Origin: Effrenium voratum
Lineage: Eukaryota > Sar > Dinophyceae > Suessiales > Symbiodiniaceae
Assembly (NCBI GenBank): GCA_963377175.1
Contig: CAUJNA010001446.1
Span: 1,786,065 to 1,850,064, forward strand
Reading direction: 5' to 3'
Length of the DNA stretch: 64,000 bases
Positions 31,197 to 40,193 of the stretch are shown here, one piece after another. The position numbers and the translations under genes were made by a program. The notes under the pieces are model-generated. The model worked only from the letters and a program-made list of their open reading frames with translations. It was not told where the DNA came from and searched no databases. The stretch's first letter is position 1. The number at the start of each line of letters is the position of its first letter.

Positions 31197-32051
31197 TTAA
31201 ATAATATCGCTTTTTACGAAAAGTAGACTCAGACTAACATTTACACCGTTTAAATTAATTTCATTTCCTAATGAATTAGACAACCAAAAGTCTAACTGTT
31301 TAAAGCTTCTATTTGATACATCCAAGTAGTCGAGAGGGTTCATTTCATTATCAAAGACAATTCCCGCGTGTGGTGCTGAGACTGGCACTTTCTTAACAAC
31401 TGTGCTATCGCCTGTCCTTAAATTTACTTGATTATAATTAGACAATTGAGAAGAATGAATATAAATATTTCTAATAGGTTGAAGATTAACGAAACCAGAA
31501 ACATAAGGATTATTATATTGATAAACTACCATTTGATAATTTCCTAAAACTTCATTAACAGACTGTAAGTTATTAACATTAAAACTTCCATTCCATATAT
31601 AATCTGCATATGTTAGTTTCATTTGTTCATCAGTTAATACAGCGAACTTTCTATCAGCATAGTTTGAATAAATTGTTATTTTATTAGTTTTTACACTGTA
31701 AGAAATTTCATAAGTATTTGAGAAATTAGCATTATCAACAATACCATTTATTTTTGCCTTTAATTCTGTCGCTAGTTCTGTGCCAGTATATACTCCTTCG
31801 TCCAATTGTAACGCTAAATAATGGACATTAGTATTATCTTCATCTGGAACTAACGGAGAAGAATAAAAGTATAGTATATTATTTAATCCTGACTGTATTG
31901 AATACCACGAGTTAGGTAATGTTATTTCGTGAATGTAGCAATGTACTCCGTTGTCTGTTTGTAATGTTTCCGGCAATTCAACTTTGAAATTTGATGATGT
32001 ACCACTAATTCTATGAGCGCTGTCAATATAGACCTTCTTGTAAGTCAACAT
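31197..32051 (-). CDS. Probable minor capsid (penton) protein
   Basis: This 284-aa protein starts MLTYKKVYIDSAHRISGTSS, followed by NFKVELPE. The motif YIDS.(H/N)R..GT.S.F...L is typical of minor capsid/penton proteins of PLVs, virophages and some NCLDV. The rest is beta-rich with no enzymatic motif. The gene diverges from the lipase gene across a palindrome-rich 157-bp spacer. In Polinton-like virions the penton protein closes the icosahedral vertices around the double-jelly-roll capsomers. The assignment rests on the N-terminal motif, size and context. Confidence 0.72.
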   Translation of the reverse strand: MLTYKKVYIDSAHRISGTSSNFKVELPETLQTDNGVHCYIHEITLPNSWYSIQSGLNNILYFYSSPLVPDEDNTNVHYLALQLDEGVYTGTELATELKAKINGIVDNANFSNTYEISYSVKTNKITIYSNYADRKFAVLTDEQMKLTYADYIWNGSFNVNNLQSVNEVLGNYQMVVYQYNNPYVSGFVNLQPIRNIYIHSSQLSNYNQVNLRTGDSTVVKKVPVSAPHAGIVFDNEMNPLDYLDVSNRSFKQLDFWLSNSLGNEINLNGVNVSLSLLFVKSDII

Positions 32052-32145
32052 AATATGTTTGATTAGAAAATAAATTTTCTAATCAAAAAATATTATGTTG
32101 CTTAGGACTACGTCGTAAGTCAACTTTTCTATATGAAAAGTTGCT
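32046..32145. promoter_or_regulatory. Palindrome-rich divergent intergenic region
   Basis: An inverted repeat of about 27-bp arms (tttgattagaaaat / attttctaatcaaa core) spans 32,046-32,100. A second palindrome (caacttttctatatgaaaag, then ttg) lies at 32,121-32,143. Short direct repeats of 'cttag(g/a)...gtaagtca(a/g)c' follow. The block sits between the divergent minor-capsid and lipase genes and overlaps the minor-capsid start codon. A bidirectional promoter or replication element is possible. Confidence 0.55.
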
Positions 32146-32208
32146 TAGAGCAAAGCTGTAAGTCAGCATTATTAATTAATTGAGAAATTAATTTATAACT
32201 TTAATTAT

Positions 32209-32862
32209 ATGATTAATAATAAAAAGTTAATTTATGAAATGAAGCATGGGAAAATTAAACATTATCAACCTTATAAGAAAACAACTAAAATAACTAATGT
32301 TATGAAACAAACTGACAAAATATTAAATAGTTATTATCCTAATTCAAATTTAACTGATGCACAAGGATTGAGTAGAGCATATGGCAATGGTCAGGGTTTT
32401 TATATTGATGGTGATAAAATGTATATAAGCGGAACATTTGGAAAAGGAACTTTTGGAGGTGCTATTAATGACATTCTGGCAGATGTAGGACTTCCCTTTA
32501 AAATGACAAAATATTCACAACGATATAAAGACACATCAACAGCATTGGATGAAAACAATGAAGTTAAACATCTTATAACACATAGTCTCGGTTCAAGTGT
32601 AGGGGCACAGATAACAAAAGATTACCCTGAAAGAGAATTAACTTTAACCACTTATGGAGCGCCGTTTATATCACGAAGGTCTAAAATTACCGATGATTAC
32701 ATTAATTTTAGAAGTATCTTAGACCCTGTCAGTATTGCTGACCGTGGCGCTATAACTGTTTATACTGGTTCATTAAATCCATTTACTAACCACGATTACA
32801 TAACTGGATATGGAGACCAAGGCAAAGATGTTTCAAGAAGCATTGAACCGGTAAGGAGATAA
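32209..32862 (+). CDS. Lipase-like alpha/beta hydrolase
   Basis: This 217-aa protein has the nucleophile elbow HLITHSLGSSVGAQI, where S126 lies in a (T/G)-H-S-L-G context typical of class 3 lipases. Candidate acid D172 (SILDPVS) and histidine H195 (FTNHDYI) fit the Ser-Asp-His order. No signal peptide is seen; the N-terminus is basic. Lipases of this kind occur in several PLVs and may open host membranes during entry or exit, which is an inference here. It diverges from the minor-capsid gene. Confidence 0.75.
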   Translation: MINNKKLIYEMKHGKIKHYQPYKKTTKITNVMKQTDKILNSYYPNSNLTDAQGLSRAYGNGQGFYIDGDKMYISGTFGKGTFGGAINDILADVGLPFKMTKYSQRYKDTSTALDENNEVKHLITHSLGSSVGAQITKDYPERELTLTTYGAPFISRRSKITDDYINFRSILDPVSIADRGAITVYTGSLNPFTNHDYITGYGDQGKDVSRSIEPVRR

Positions 32863-32907
32863 TATAGTTAAATAAGTACTTAAATATATAGCTATATAAT
32901 ATTATAT

Positions 32908-33249
32908 ATGTATAATCAGTTAAAAGAAAACTTGACAGAAAGTGAAACAAACTTTAAACCATTAACACTTGTAGAAAGATTAAGGGATTTAAATAGAGAT
33001 AATAAACGAACACATGTAAAATGTCTGTGTGGATGTTTCATTATTAGGAGTGTCAGAGTTAGACCTGACTATATTGAGTATAACTGGATTACTTCAATTT
33101 ATAATATGATTGTACCAAAATATATAAATGGTTATGTCCTCATCAATGACAACACTAACAATTGTAATCACACTCAATCAGACCTTGATGAAATAGTAAA
33201 AAGAAAAAACGCAAAACTATTTTCATATTATTGTTATGATACAACATAA
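32908..33249 (+). CDS. Small protein with Cys motif, unknown
   Basis: This 113-aa protein follows the lipase by 46 bp. CLCGCF near residue 45 and later isolated Cys/His (NNCNHTQ) might bind a metal. No family is recognised. A TACTTAAATATATAG sequence lies shortly upstream. Its end overlaps the next frame by 14 bp. Confidence 0.5.
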   Translation: MYNQLKENLTESETNFKPLTLVERLRDLNRDNKRTHVKCLCGCFIIRSVRVRPDYIEYNWITSIYNMIVPKYINGYVLINDNTNNCNHTQSDLDEIVKRKNAKLFSYYCYDTT

Positions 33250-33520
33250 GAAATATGACAATGAAACAACGGATGATATGATTAAGAATGAAAATAAAAA
33301 GTATAAGAAAAGTACATATGAAGAAATTAGAGAATTAGTAATGGAGAAAGAAAAAGGGAATAATCCAGTTGAAGATAAGATTAAGAAAAAGAAAATGAAA
33401 ATATTTAAAAATAATAATCTAATCAAAAGGATTACACTAAATTATTCAATTTGTAAAACATATATAAAATATGTTTTAGAAATTAATGAAATTACAATTT
33501 CATCAATTTGTAAATCATAA
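33236..33520 (+). CDS. Small lysine-rich protein, unknown
   Basis: This 94-aa frame starts inside the end of the preceding gene in another frame. It is Lys/Glu-rich and helical for the first 60 residues; its last 20 codons lie within a repeated AT-rich sequence. It may be a real small gene or a chance open frame. A coupled start by overlap is possible. Confidence 0.4.
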   Translation: MIQHKKYDNETTDDMIKNENKKYKKSTYEEIRELVMEKEKGNNPVEDKIKKKKMKIFKNNNLIKRITLNYSICKTYIKYVLEINEITISSICKS

Positions 33521-33685
33521 TTCTTAATTATGATTTAGAAATTAATGAAATTACAATTTCATCAATTTGTAAAACATATATAAAATATGTTTTAGAAATT
33601 AATGAAATTAAAATTTCATCAATTTGTAAATCATAATTATTAATTCTGTTTTAGAAATTAATAAATGTATAAATTTATCAATTTA
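33455..33685. repeat. Tandem AT-rich palindromic repeats upstream of the capsid gene
   Basis: About four units of roughly 55-60 bp share 'ttagaaattaatgaaatt', '(a)aatttcatcaatttgtaaa' and, in alternate units, 'catatataaaatatg'. Each unit folds on itself (aatgaaatt / aatttcatt). The block lies just before the major capsid gene, so it could be a regulatory or terminator array or a replication-related repeat. Confidence 0.7.
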
Positions 33686-33725
33686 GTTTAGTTTAAATTA
33701 TTTCTAAATTAAATTATATATAGCA

Positions 33726-35109
33726 ATGGAAACTTTTAGTGCTGAAGATATTCTAATTGACAACCTCTCATTCAAATTAAATAAAGGTGCAAGTTATATC
33801 AACGACCGTCGTTCTGTCTCGTTTTTTTCCTTCTGGGAGTAATATCTACACCCCTTCATCTGGTCAACGTGTGTTGAAAATAGCATTAAATGCTGAAGAT
33901 AATACTTGGCTTGACCCGCAGAGTGTAATGGTTTATTTCACCGTTGAAAACACTGACTCGTCAGACAATAAACGCTTACGTCCTCTGTCTCCTGCTTATT
34001 CCTTTTTTAGAAGAGCAAGACTAATTGCTGGTAATCAACTTGTTGAAGACATTGATTATTACAACCGAAATCATCACATGATGAGTTGCATGATGTCAAA
34101 AGGAGCAAGAGACAATGAAGACGCCCAGAGTTTTGGTTATAGATATGATGATGATTTAAACACACGTCGAGCAGTTCCTGCATCGGGTCATATTGGTCCT
34201 GCATATGACGCTTACACAATTCCAGGCTTTAACAGAAAAATGGTTGTAGGATTTAAACCGATGCTTGGTTTATTCAATCAATATAAGTATATCCCGTTAA
34301 AAGCGTGTCCTCTTGTTTTAGAACTTGAACTAGTTTCAAATTTTACTGATTGTGTTGTTTCAGCGGGCGGGTCGAGGTTTCCAGAAAGTGGCAACGCAGA
34401 CTCAAGCCTTCATACAAATGAGCAGTTCTCAATTAGTAATGCATTCCTTCAAACTGATTTGGTAAGCTTGGACAACGACCTTCATAATAAATATGTTGCA
34501 CACCTACTTGATGGGAAAGAATTACCTATTACTTATAATACCTACATTTGTCAATCTAATCAAGTTCCCGATGGTTCGTCGTCAATTAACACTACTGTTG
34601 TTCGTTCAGTGTCTAAACTCGCTACCGCGTTCATCTCTTTCAGTAAAAGCGGAGTAGGTGATATTCACGTTATGAAAGAATACAACAACTTCTATCATCC
34701 TATGTATTATTTGAACTACCAAGAAAGCGGATACTACAATCACGACCTTGATTTAGAATTTCAACTTCAATTAGGGTCAAAACTATATCCTGAGTATCCA
34801 TGCCGTTCATTAACACAAGCATTCTATTATTTACGAAAAGCATTAAATTTACCATTGTTCCATCAACACCATTTATCGATTGAATATTCTGCTTATCGTG
34901 TTGATAAGTTTATCTTTGCTATGGATTTCGAAAAGGTTCCCGATAGTTCATATACTGGAATTAACACAAAAGCAGGGCAACAGCTTTTAATTCGTGTGAA
35001 ACCTGTTGGAAATATGGTATCAGCAAATATGCCAGACACGATATATATAACATTAGTATCAGAACAAATATTATCCATTCGCGATGCAGGTTGCCAGATA
35101 CTTGATTAA
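33726..35109 (+). CDS. mcp: Major capsid protein, double jelly-roll, with frameshift at a T7 run
   Basis: From ATG 33,726 the N-terminal 30-odd codons (METFSAEDILIDNLSFKLNK, then GASYINDRRSVSFF) match PLV-type capsid N-termini. A seven-T run at 33,822-33,828 then shifts the frame to a stop. The remainder (PSGSNIYTPSSGQRVLKIAL, WLDPQSV and so on) continues in the neighbouring frame to 35,109. Without the extra T the protein would be about 461 aa, a normal length for this family. The 440-codon frame alone would have to use a GTG at 33,787 that lies out of the conserved N-terminus. The protein builds the icosahedral shell. The single-base change may be a true mutation, a sequencing homopolymer error, or a site of slippage. 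Confidence 0.88.
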
Positions 35110-35174
35110 CTCATTCATTTTTACTTGAAAACATATATAAACAAATATCATCTTATAATATATTATAAGATAAT

Positions 35175-35948
35175 ATGCCAGTTAAACCCATAGATTACTC
35201 AAAAACTCATTTTTATAAGATTGTTTGTAAAGATTTGAATATCAAAGATTGTTATGTAGGACATACAACCGATTTTACCAAAAGAAAGTCAAACCACAAA
35301 CGAGCATATACAAATGAAAATGATAGACACTACAATATTTACTTATACCAGTTTATTCGTGAAAATGGAGGACTTGATAATTTTGATATGGTTTTGATAC
35401 AAACAGTGAAATGTGAAAATGGAATGGAGGCAAGAGCAAAAGAAAGAGAATACATTGTAGAACTAAACGCTACATTAAATAAAGTGCAAAGACCCATAGT
35501 ATCACAGCGAGAGGAGCAAGAGAGAAAAAAACAATGGAAGGAAAACAATAAAGGATATGTTAAACAAAGAGACCATCAATATTATGAAAACAACAAAGAA
35601 AGATACGCTGAAAACTCTAAACAATATAGAGAAAAACATAAGGAAGAACTGAAAGCAAAGAAAAAACAATACTATGAAGACAACAAACCTGAACTATTAG
35701 AAAAGCAACGGGAGAAATACCAAGAACAAAAAGATGTAGTCAATAAACGAAGTAAGAAATGGAGAGACGAGCATAAACCAGAACAACAAGAATATTTCAA
35801 ACAATATAGAGAAAAAAACAAAGACAAAATGAAAGAATGGAAAGAGACTAAAATCGAATGTCAATGCGGGTCTGTTTATAGACAAGACCATAAAGCACAA
35901 CACGAAAAGACTAAAAAACATCAAGAATACATTAACGATAATAATTAA
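35175..35948 (+). CDS. GIY-YIG endonuclease family protein with long charged repeats
   Basis: In this 257-aa protein the nuclease core (THFYKIVCKDLNIKDCYVGH, then TT) lies at about 10-31. It is followed by the basic helix, the ENGG...D region and the conserved glutamate (EREYI). Residues 110-225 are charged repeats of the type QYYE(N/D)NK.E. The C-terminus has a CQCGS...H...H finger. It is most similar to the protein at 39,628-40,146 (minus). Function is probably DNA cleavage or homing. It stands between the capsid and fibre genes. Confidence 0.85.
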   Translation: MPVKPIDYSKTHFYKIVCKDLNIKDCYVGHTTDFTKRKSNHKRAYTNENDRHYNIYLYQFIRENGGLDNFDMVLIQTVKCENGMEARAKEREYIVELNATLNKVQRPIVSQREEQERKKQWKENNKGYVKQRDHQYYENNKERYAENSKQYREKHKEELKAKKKQYYEDNKPELLEKQREKYQEQKDVVNKRSKKWRDEHKPEQQEYFKQYREKNKDKMKEWKETKIECQCGSVYRQDHKAQHEKTKKHQEYINDNN

Positions 35949-35981
35949 TATAATTAATTTCTACAATTAATTATATCGATT

Positions 35982-38762
35982 ATGCCTTCAATAAATTTAA
36001 CAAACTTTGAAAATGTTGTAGCACACACAATTAGCGAAATCAATTCTACAAGTGGGATAACAAACATTAGAAACATATATGCTAATCAATCAGATATAAT
36101 TGATTTACTCAACAATAAAGCAGACCAAGTAGATACTTACACAAAAGCACAGATTGACGCTAATTTTTATGATATAAATCAATCATACAATAAGACGGAA
36201 GTTAATGTATTATCAAATAATATTAGTTCAAATACATTTTTAATAGGTAATCTAACAATAACTTCAAATACAAATTTTAATAATATTTCATCAAATACAA
36301 ATTTAATAAATAATTCAAATTCTACTATAACATCTAATTTTAATAATATTTCTTCAAATACTAATTTAATTAATTCAAATATTAATAATATTTCATCTAA
36401 TACACATTTAATAAATAATTTGAATTCTACTATAACAACTAATTTTAATAATATTTCTTCTAATACACATTTAATAAATAATTTAAATTCTACTATGACA
36501 ACTAATTTTAATAATATTTCTTCAAATACTAATTTAATAACAGGATTAAATAGTACAGTCAGTTCACATATTTCAGCCATATCAGATTTACAGAATGGAG
36601 GTTCACTTAATGAAGCAGATTATTATAATAAAATAACGACTAATAATTTATTATCAAATAAGTTAAATACATCAATATTAAATAATACATTAATACATAA
36701 TATAACAACTAATTCAACTTTCAAAATAGCAGAATTTGGAAATTATAATTATTATCATGAATTATACAATAATTATATTGATACTTATGTTTATGGAAGT
36801 TTAACAGGAGCGACAATGTTTTTAAATCAAAGAGGTTTTGGAGATGTAGAAATTAATAATTCTTCAACTTTTCAAAATGATAAAATAATATTAAATCATA
36901 ATACTACAATATTAAGTAATTTACAAGTATCAGGTTTATTTTCGTGTTCATCTATTTTAGATATAGCAGGTTCTGATGCTAGATATGTTTTACAATCAGA
37001 TGGATTAAGTGGATTAATAACGGGAAATACAAATACAATTAATTCAATAATTACAAATGATAGCGCACAAGATACAGTAATAAGTCAAAAATTAGACAAA
37101 GTTAATACAACATTACAGACAGTGAATTCGCCATTAATTATTAGTTTAACAGATAATACTAATCCTATATTAAGAATTCAAGATGCTGTAAGTAATCAAC
37201 GTTTAGAATTTAAAAGAGGTTGTCAGTTGGACTCTTATCAAGGACTAACAGGTGCTACGCCTTATCGATTATTACTTGGGTGGAATACGGGAGATGTCAT
37301 TATTGGAAGGCCTAATAATGCTTCAAGAATTACAATTAATGGTAATGTTCATACTTCATATAATTTTGCGCAGATGCACGGAACATCATATTTTGAAGGT
37401 GCTGTTTATATGAAAGGAAATTTATTTACAAATAATGATTTTTCAACGGATATTAAAACAAAAATAGATAATATCAATACTTCAATAAATGGATTAGAAC
37501 CATATTTAGAAACATATACACCAGATGCAACAGAAGGTTTTTATATGCATCATCCTAATTTTGTAGCGTGTAGTGTAGGAGATATAACTAATGCTTCTAA
37601 CCAATATTTTATGGCTGATGGGCTTATAGGAAAAACAATTTTTAGTAAACCTGTTGATGTGTTAGGTAATATTTATACAAATGCTTCTGTTAATTGTGAT
37701 AATGTTAATATTGATACCGATGGTAAATTAACAATTGATACAAACTGCGAATTATATAGATATGTTAGTGCTTTTTCATCTTTTGATATGAGGAATACTG
37801 ATGCTAATTCTTCAATTAGATTTATTTGTGGGGACCCGGCTGTCCAGTCTAACATAGTCGGAGCAGTTAATATTACTAGTGGATGGACTTTTAACACTTC
37901 AACTGCTGATTTTATGGGTAATTTATTTGCTGATGATGTTTATGTTAAAACTAATGGAGCATTAAGGAGCAATCATTTATCACCCAACGGTGGAACATTA
38001 ATAACCGTTGATACTAACTTAGCAGTTCAAAATGCTTATTTAGCAACTAATACCATTCAATCATTTGATTTAACAACGGTTTCATTTTTAAATAATATTT
38101 CAATGACAACAGGAACAGATATATTAATGGGAACAAGTGAAATATCAACTTACTATGATGGAACTAATTTATCCACAATTGATATAATATTCCGAACATC
38201 AAACACAGCTTTTCGAGTTTCAGATGCTTCAAGTACACCTTCAGTTTTATTATCTATTGATAAGACATTTGGAACAACAGTAAATACTGAAAGTTTTACA
38301 AATAATGCTCCATCAACTTTTAATGAAAACATAACGGTTGCAGGAACGAAAAAAATGCTATGTAATTTAATTGAACCATCAACAGGAACTAATATAGATT
38401 TAACAGCGACAACCGTAACGATTAACGGAACGTTTGTTGATTCATCTGACTCAAGATTGAAATATGATATAGACAATATCAAATCTAATTGTATGAATAT
38501 TATTAAGAAATTTAAGCCAAAGAAGTTTAAGAGACACGATAGAAATGATGGTGGTAAAACTCATATAGGATATATCGCAGATGAAGTATTGAAAGCAATT
38601 CCTAAAGAGTTTGAAAATATTGTATGTCAGGACAGAGAATATTTAGGATTAAATTATTTAGTTTTACCCGTGTTGGTTCATAAAGCAGTATTAGAATTAA
38701 ATGATAAAATAGATAAACTTGAAAAAGAAGTTAAGGAATTGAAAAAAGAAAAATCTAAATAA
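35982..38762 (+). CDS. Fibre-like protein with C-terminal S74 intramolecular chaperone
   Basis: This 926-aa protein starts with a helical N-terminal region. Repeats built on NFNNISSN(T)(N/H)LINN follow at about residues 85-205, likely a trimeric coiled or beta-helical shaft. A long Thr/Asn-rich, beta-rich body comes next. The last 107 residues form a Peptidase S74 domain. SSDSRLKYDI carries the autocleavage S822 and K827 (Ser-Lys dyad, spacing 5). THIGYIADEV and a terminal coiled coil (LNDKIDKLEKEVKELKKE) complete the domain. In phage tail spikes this domain trimerises the fibre and then cleaves itself off. The likely role is host attachment. The gene starts 33 bp after the nuclease gene. Confidence 0.87.
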   Translation: MPSINLTNFENVVAHTISEINSTSGITNIRNIYANQSDIIDLLNNKADQVDTYTKAQIDANFYDINQSYNKTEVNVLSNNISSNTFLIGNLTITSNTNFNNISSNTNLINNSNSTITSNFNNISSNTNLINSNINNISSNTHLINNLNSTITTNFNNISSNTHLINNLNSTMTTNFNNISSNTNLITGLNSTVSSHISAISDLQNGGSLNEADYYNKITTNNLLSNKLNTSILNNTLIHNITTNSTFKIAEFGNYNYYHELYNNYIDTYVYGSLTGATMFLNQRGFGDVEINNSSTFQNDKIILNHNTTILSNLQVSGLFSCSSILDIAGSDARYVLQSDGLSGLITGNTNTINSIITNDSAQDTVISQKLDKVNTTLQTVNSPLIISLTDNTNPILRIQDAVSNQRLEFKRGCQLDSYQGLTGATPYRLLLGWNTGDVIIGRPNNASRITINGNVHTSYNFAQMHGTSYFEGAVYMKGNLFTNNDFSTDIKTKIDNINTSINGLEPYLETYTPDATEGFYMHHPNFVACSVGDITNASNQYFMADGLIGKTIFSKPVDVLGNIYTNASVNCDNVNIDTDGKLTIDTNCELYRYVSAFSSFDMRNTDANSSIRFICGDPAVQSNIVGAVNITSGWTFNTSTADFMGNLFADDVYVKTNGALRSNHLSPNGGTLITVDTNLAVQNAYLATNTIQSFDLTTVSFLNNISMTTGTDILMGTSEISTYYDGTNLSTIDIIFRTSNTAFRVSDASSTPSVLLSIDKTFGTTVNTESFTNNAPSTFNENITVAGTKKMLCNLIEPSTGTNIDLTATTVTINGTFVDSSDSRLKYDIDNIKSNCMNIIKKFKPKKFKRHDRNDGGKTHIGYIADEVLKAIPKEFENIVCQDREYLGLNYLVLPVLVHKAVLELNDKIDKLEKEVKELKKEKSK

Positions 38763-38771
38763 TAATATATA

Positions 38772-38981
38772 ATGGGTATTGGTCAAAGCAAAAACGAAGA
38801 AAATAACAGTATGGAAGACATCAAAAATTTAAGAGTAGATGAAAAAACGAGAGCGGATACTTTAATAATAAAATCTATTCAAGAATGTGTAGCGAGAATA
38901 GAAAAGTTAGAAAATCAAAAATCGGACAAACTATTATATAAATTACCTGCGTTGAATTTATGCAACGCTTCATTGATTTAA
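38772..38981 (+). CDS. Small protein with N-myristoylation signal
   Basis: This 69-aa protein begins MGIGQSKNEENN. Gly2 and Ser6 match the eukaryotic N-myristoyltransferase consensus. A short helical segment (IQECVARIEKLENQ) follows. It begins 9 bp after the fibre stop. A membrane-anchored accessory or virion protein is inferred; no family is recognised. Confidence 0.55.
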   Translation: MGIGQSKNEENNSMEDIKNLRVDEKTRADTLIIKSIQECVARIEKLENQKSDKLLYKLPALNLCNASLI

Positions 38982-39061
38982 ATTAATAATATTAATATGA
39001 TTCATTAACATTATTAATTAAACAAATATGAATAACATTTACTAATAAAACTTTGTCTTTC

Positions 39062-39553
39062 TTAATTGATGACTTTAATAGTTATTTTTTTCACTTGTAA
39101 TGAAATAAAATTAGCCACATTGTCCCTATACACTAAATTAGTTTTATAAAGGTCTTTATTAAGAAAATAATAAATATCAAATAAATTATTTGATGTTAAA
39201 GTACGATTACGAAGATGATTAAAAAAAGTAAATGAGGTAGATGTAACAAATATATCATATTCAATTAATAATTTTAATGGTTTATGTTTTTGATGTAATT
39301 TATCTAACTCACTTAAGTTAAAAATATATGATATGCCGTTTTTGATAATATTTTTCATAATGATATTATCAATTTCAAAATACTGTGAATTCTTTAATTT
39401 GTAAGACTTATACACTGGTTTAAATTTACTAATATAATTTTTAATAATATTATTATTTTTTATTTTTAATAATCTAACATCACCTAAATTATAAGATAAT
39501 ACAAGGTTTTTAATGTCTAATGGTAAATCATAAAATATCATAATATATTTCAA
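39062..39553 (-). CDS. Unknown protein with F-box-like start
   Basis: This 163-aa, Ile/Asn/Lys-rich protein begins FYDLPLDIKNLVLSYNLGDV, which resembles the first helix of F-box-like or ankyrin/F-box viral proteins ('LP.di...i'). The rest is not recognised. It is convergent with the myristoylated gene. The F-box suggestion is weak. Confidence 0.5.
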   Translation of the reverse strand: MKYIMIFYDLPLDIKNLVLSYNLGDVRLLKIKNNNIIKNYISKFKPVYKSYKLKNSQYFEIDNIIMKNIIKNGISYIFNLSELDKLHQKHKPLKLLIEYDIFVTSTSFTFFNHLRNRTLTSNNLFDIYYFLNKDLYKTNLVYRDNVANFISLQVKKITIKVIN

Positions 39554-39627
39554 TCTTTATTTTATTTTAAATGCTTTTTCAAATCTAACATAAAACATAT
39601 TATTAACATAAATTAGGCTTTAATTAT

Positions 39628-40146
39628 TTAATTTTCTTTTTGTTCAGTCATAAGTTGCTTTCGCTCTTTGTTTGCATTATACTTTTCTCTTCTTTCTTGA
39701 TTGAATTTATCCTTGATACGTTCATACCATTCGTGCTTTGTTTCTTTGACATGTTCTTTGTTCCTTTCTGTCCATAGTTTCTTGTATTCTTTTGCTTCAT
39801 CTTCTGTTCGTGTTGGTCTGGCCGTGTTCAAGGTTGCGTTTAGTTGTTCAATATATTCTCGCTCTTTTTTCTTTGCCATCATTTCATTTTCACAGTTTAA
39901 GGTTTCTATCAGTATCATATCCCAGTTGTCCCACCCACCATTTTCTCTAATGAATTTATATAGGTATTTATTATTTACATGGTTGTTATATGACTTACCA
40001 AAGGAATTATAATGACTTGTTTTATGAGCAGATTTTCTGTTTTTGAAATTGGTTGTATGACCTACATAACAGTCTTTGATGTTTAAGTCCTTGCAAACAA
40101 TTTTATAAAAGTGAGTATTTGAATAGTCTATTTCTTTTCTCGGCAT
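39628..40146 (-). CDS. GIY-YIG endonuclease family protein, short form
   Basis: This 172-aa protein has a nuclease core nearly the same as that of 35,175-35,948 (THFYKIVCKDLNIKDCYVGH, ENGGWDNWDM, EREYIEQLNATLN). The charged region is shorter and the C-terminal CxCGS finger is missing, so it is truncated relative to its paralogue. It lies just upstream in transcription of the F-box-like gene and downstream of the ATPase on the same strand. A TTTTAAAGAATACT element lies upstream of its ATG. Confidence 0.82.
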   Translation of the reverse strand: MPRKEIDYSNTHFYKIVCKDLNIKDCYVGHTTNFKNRKSAHKTSHYNSFGKSYNNHVNNKYLYKFIRENGGWDNWDMILIETLNCENEMMAKKKEREYIEQLNATLNTARPTRTEDEAKEYKKLWTERNKEHVKETKHEWYERIKDKFNQERREKYNANKERKQLMTEQKEN

Positions 40147-40193
40147 TATACAGTCCTAACAAGTATTAAGAAGTATTCTTTAAAACTATTTTT

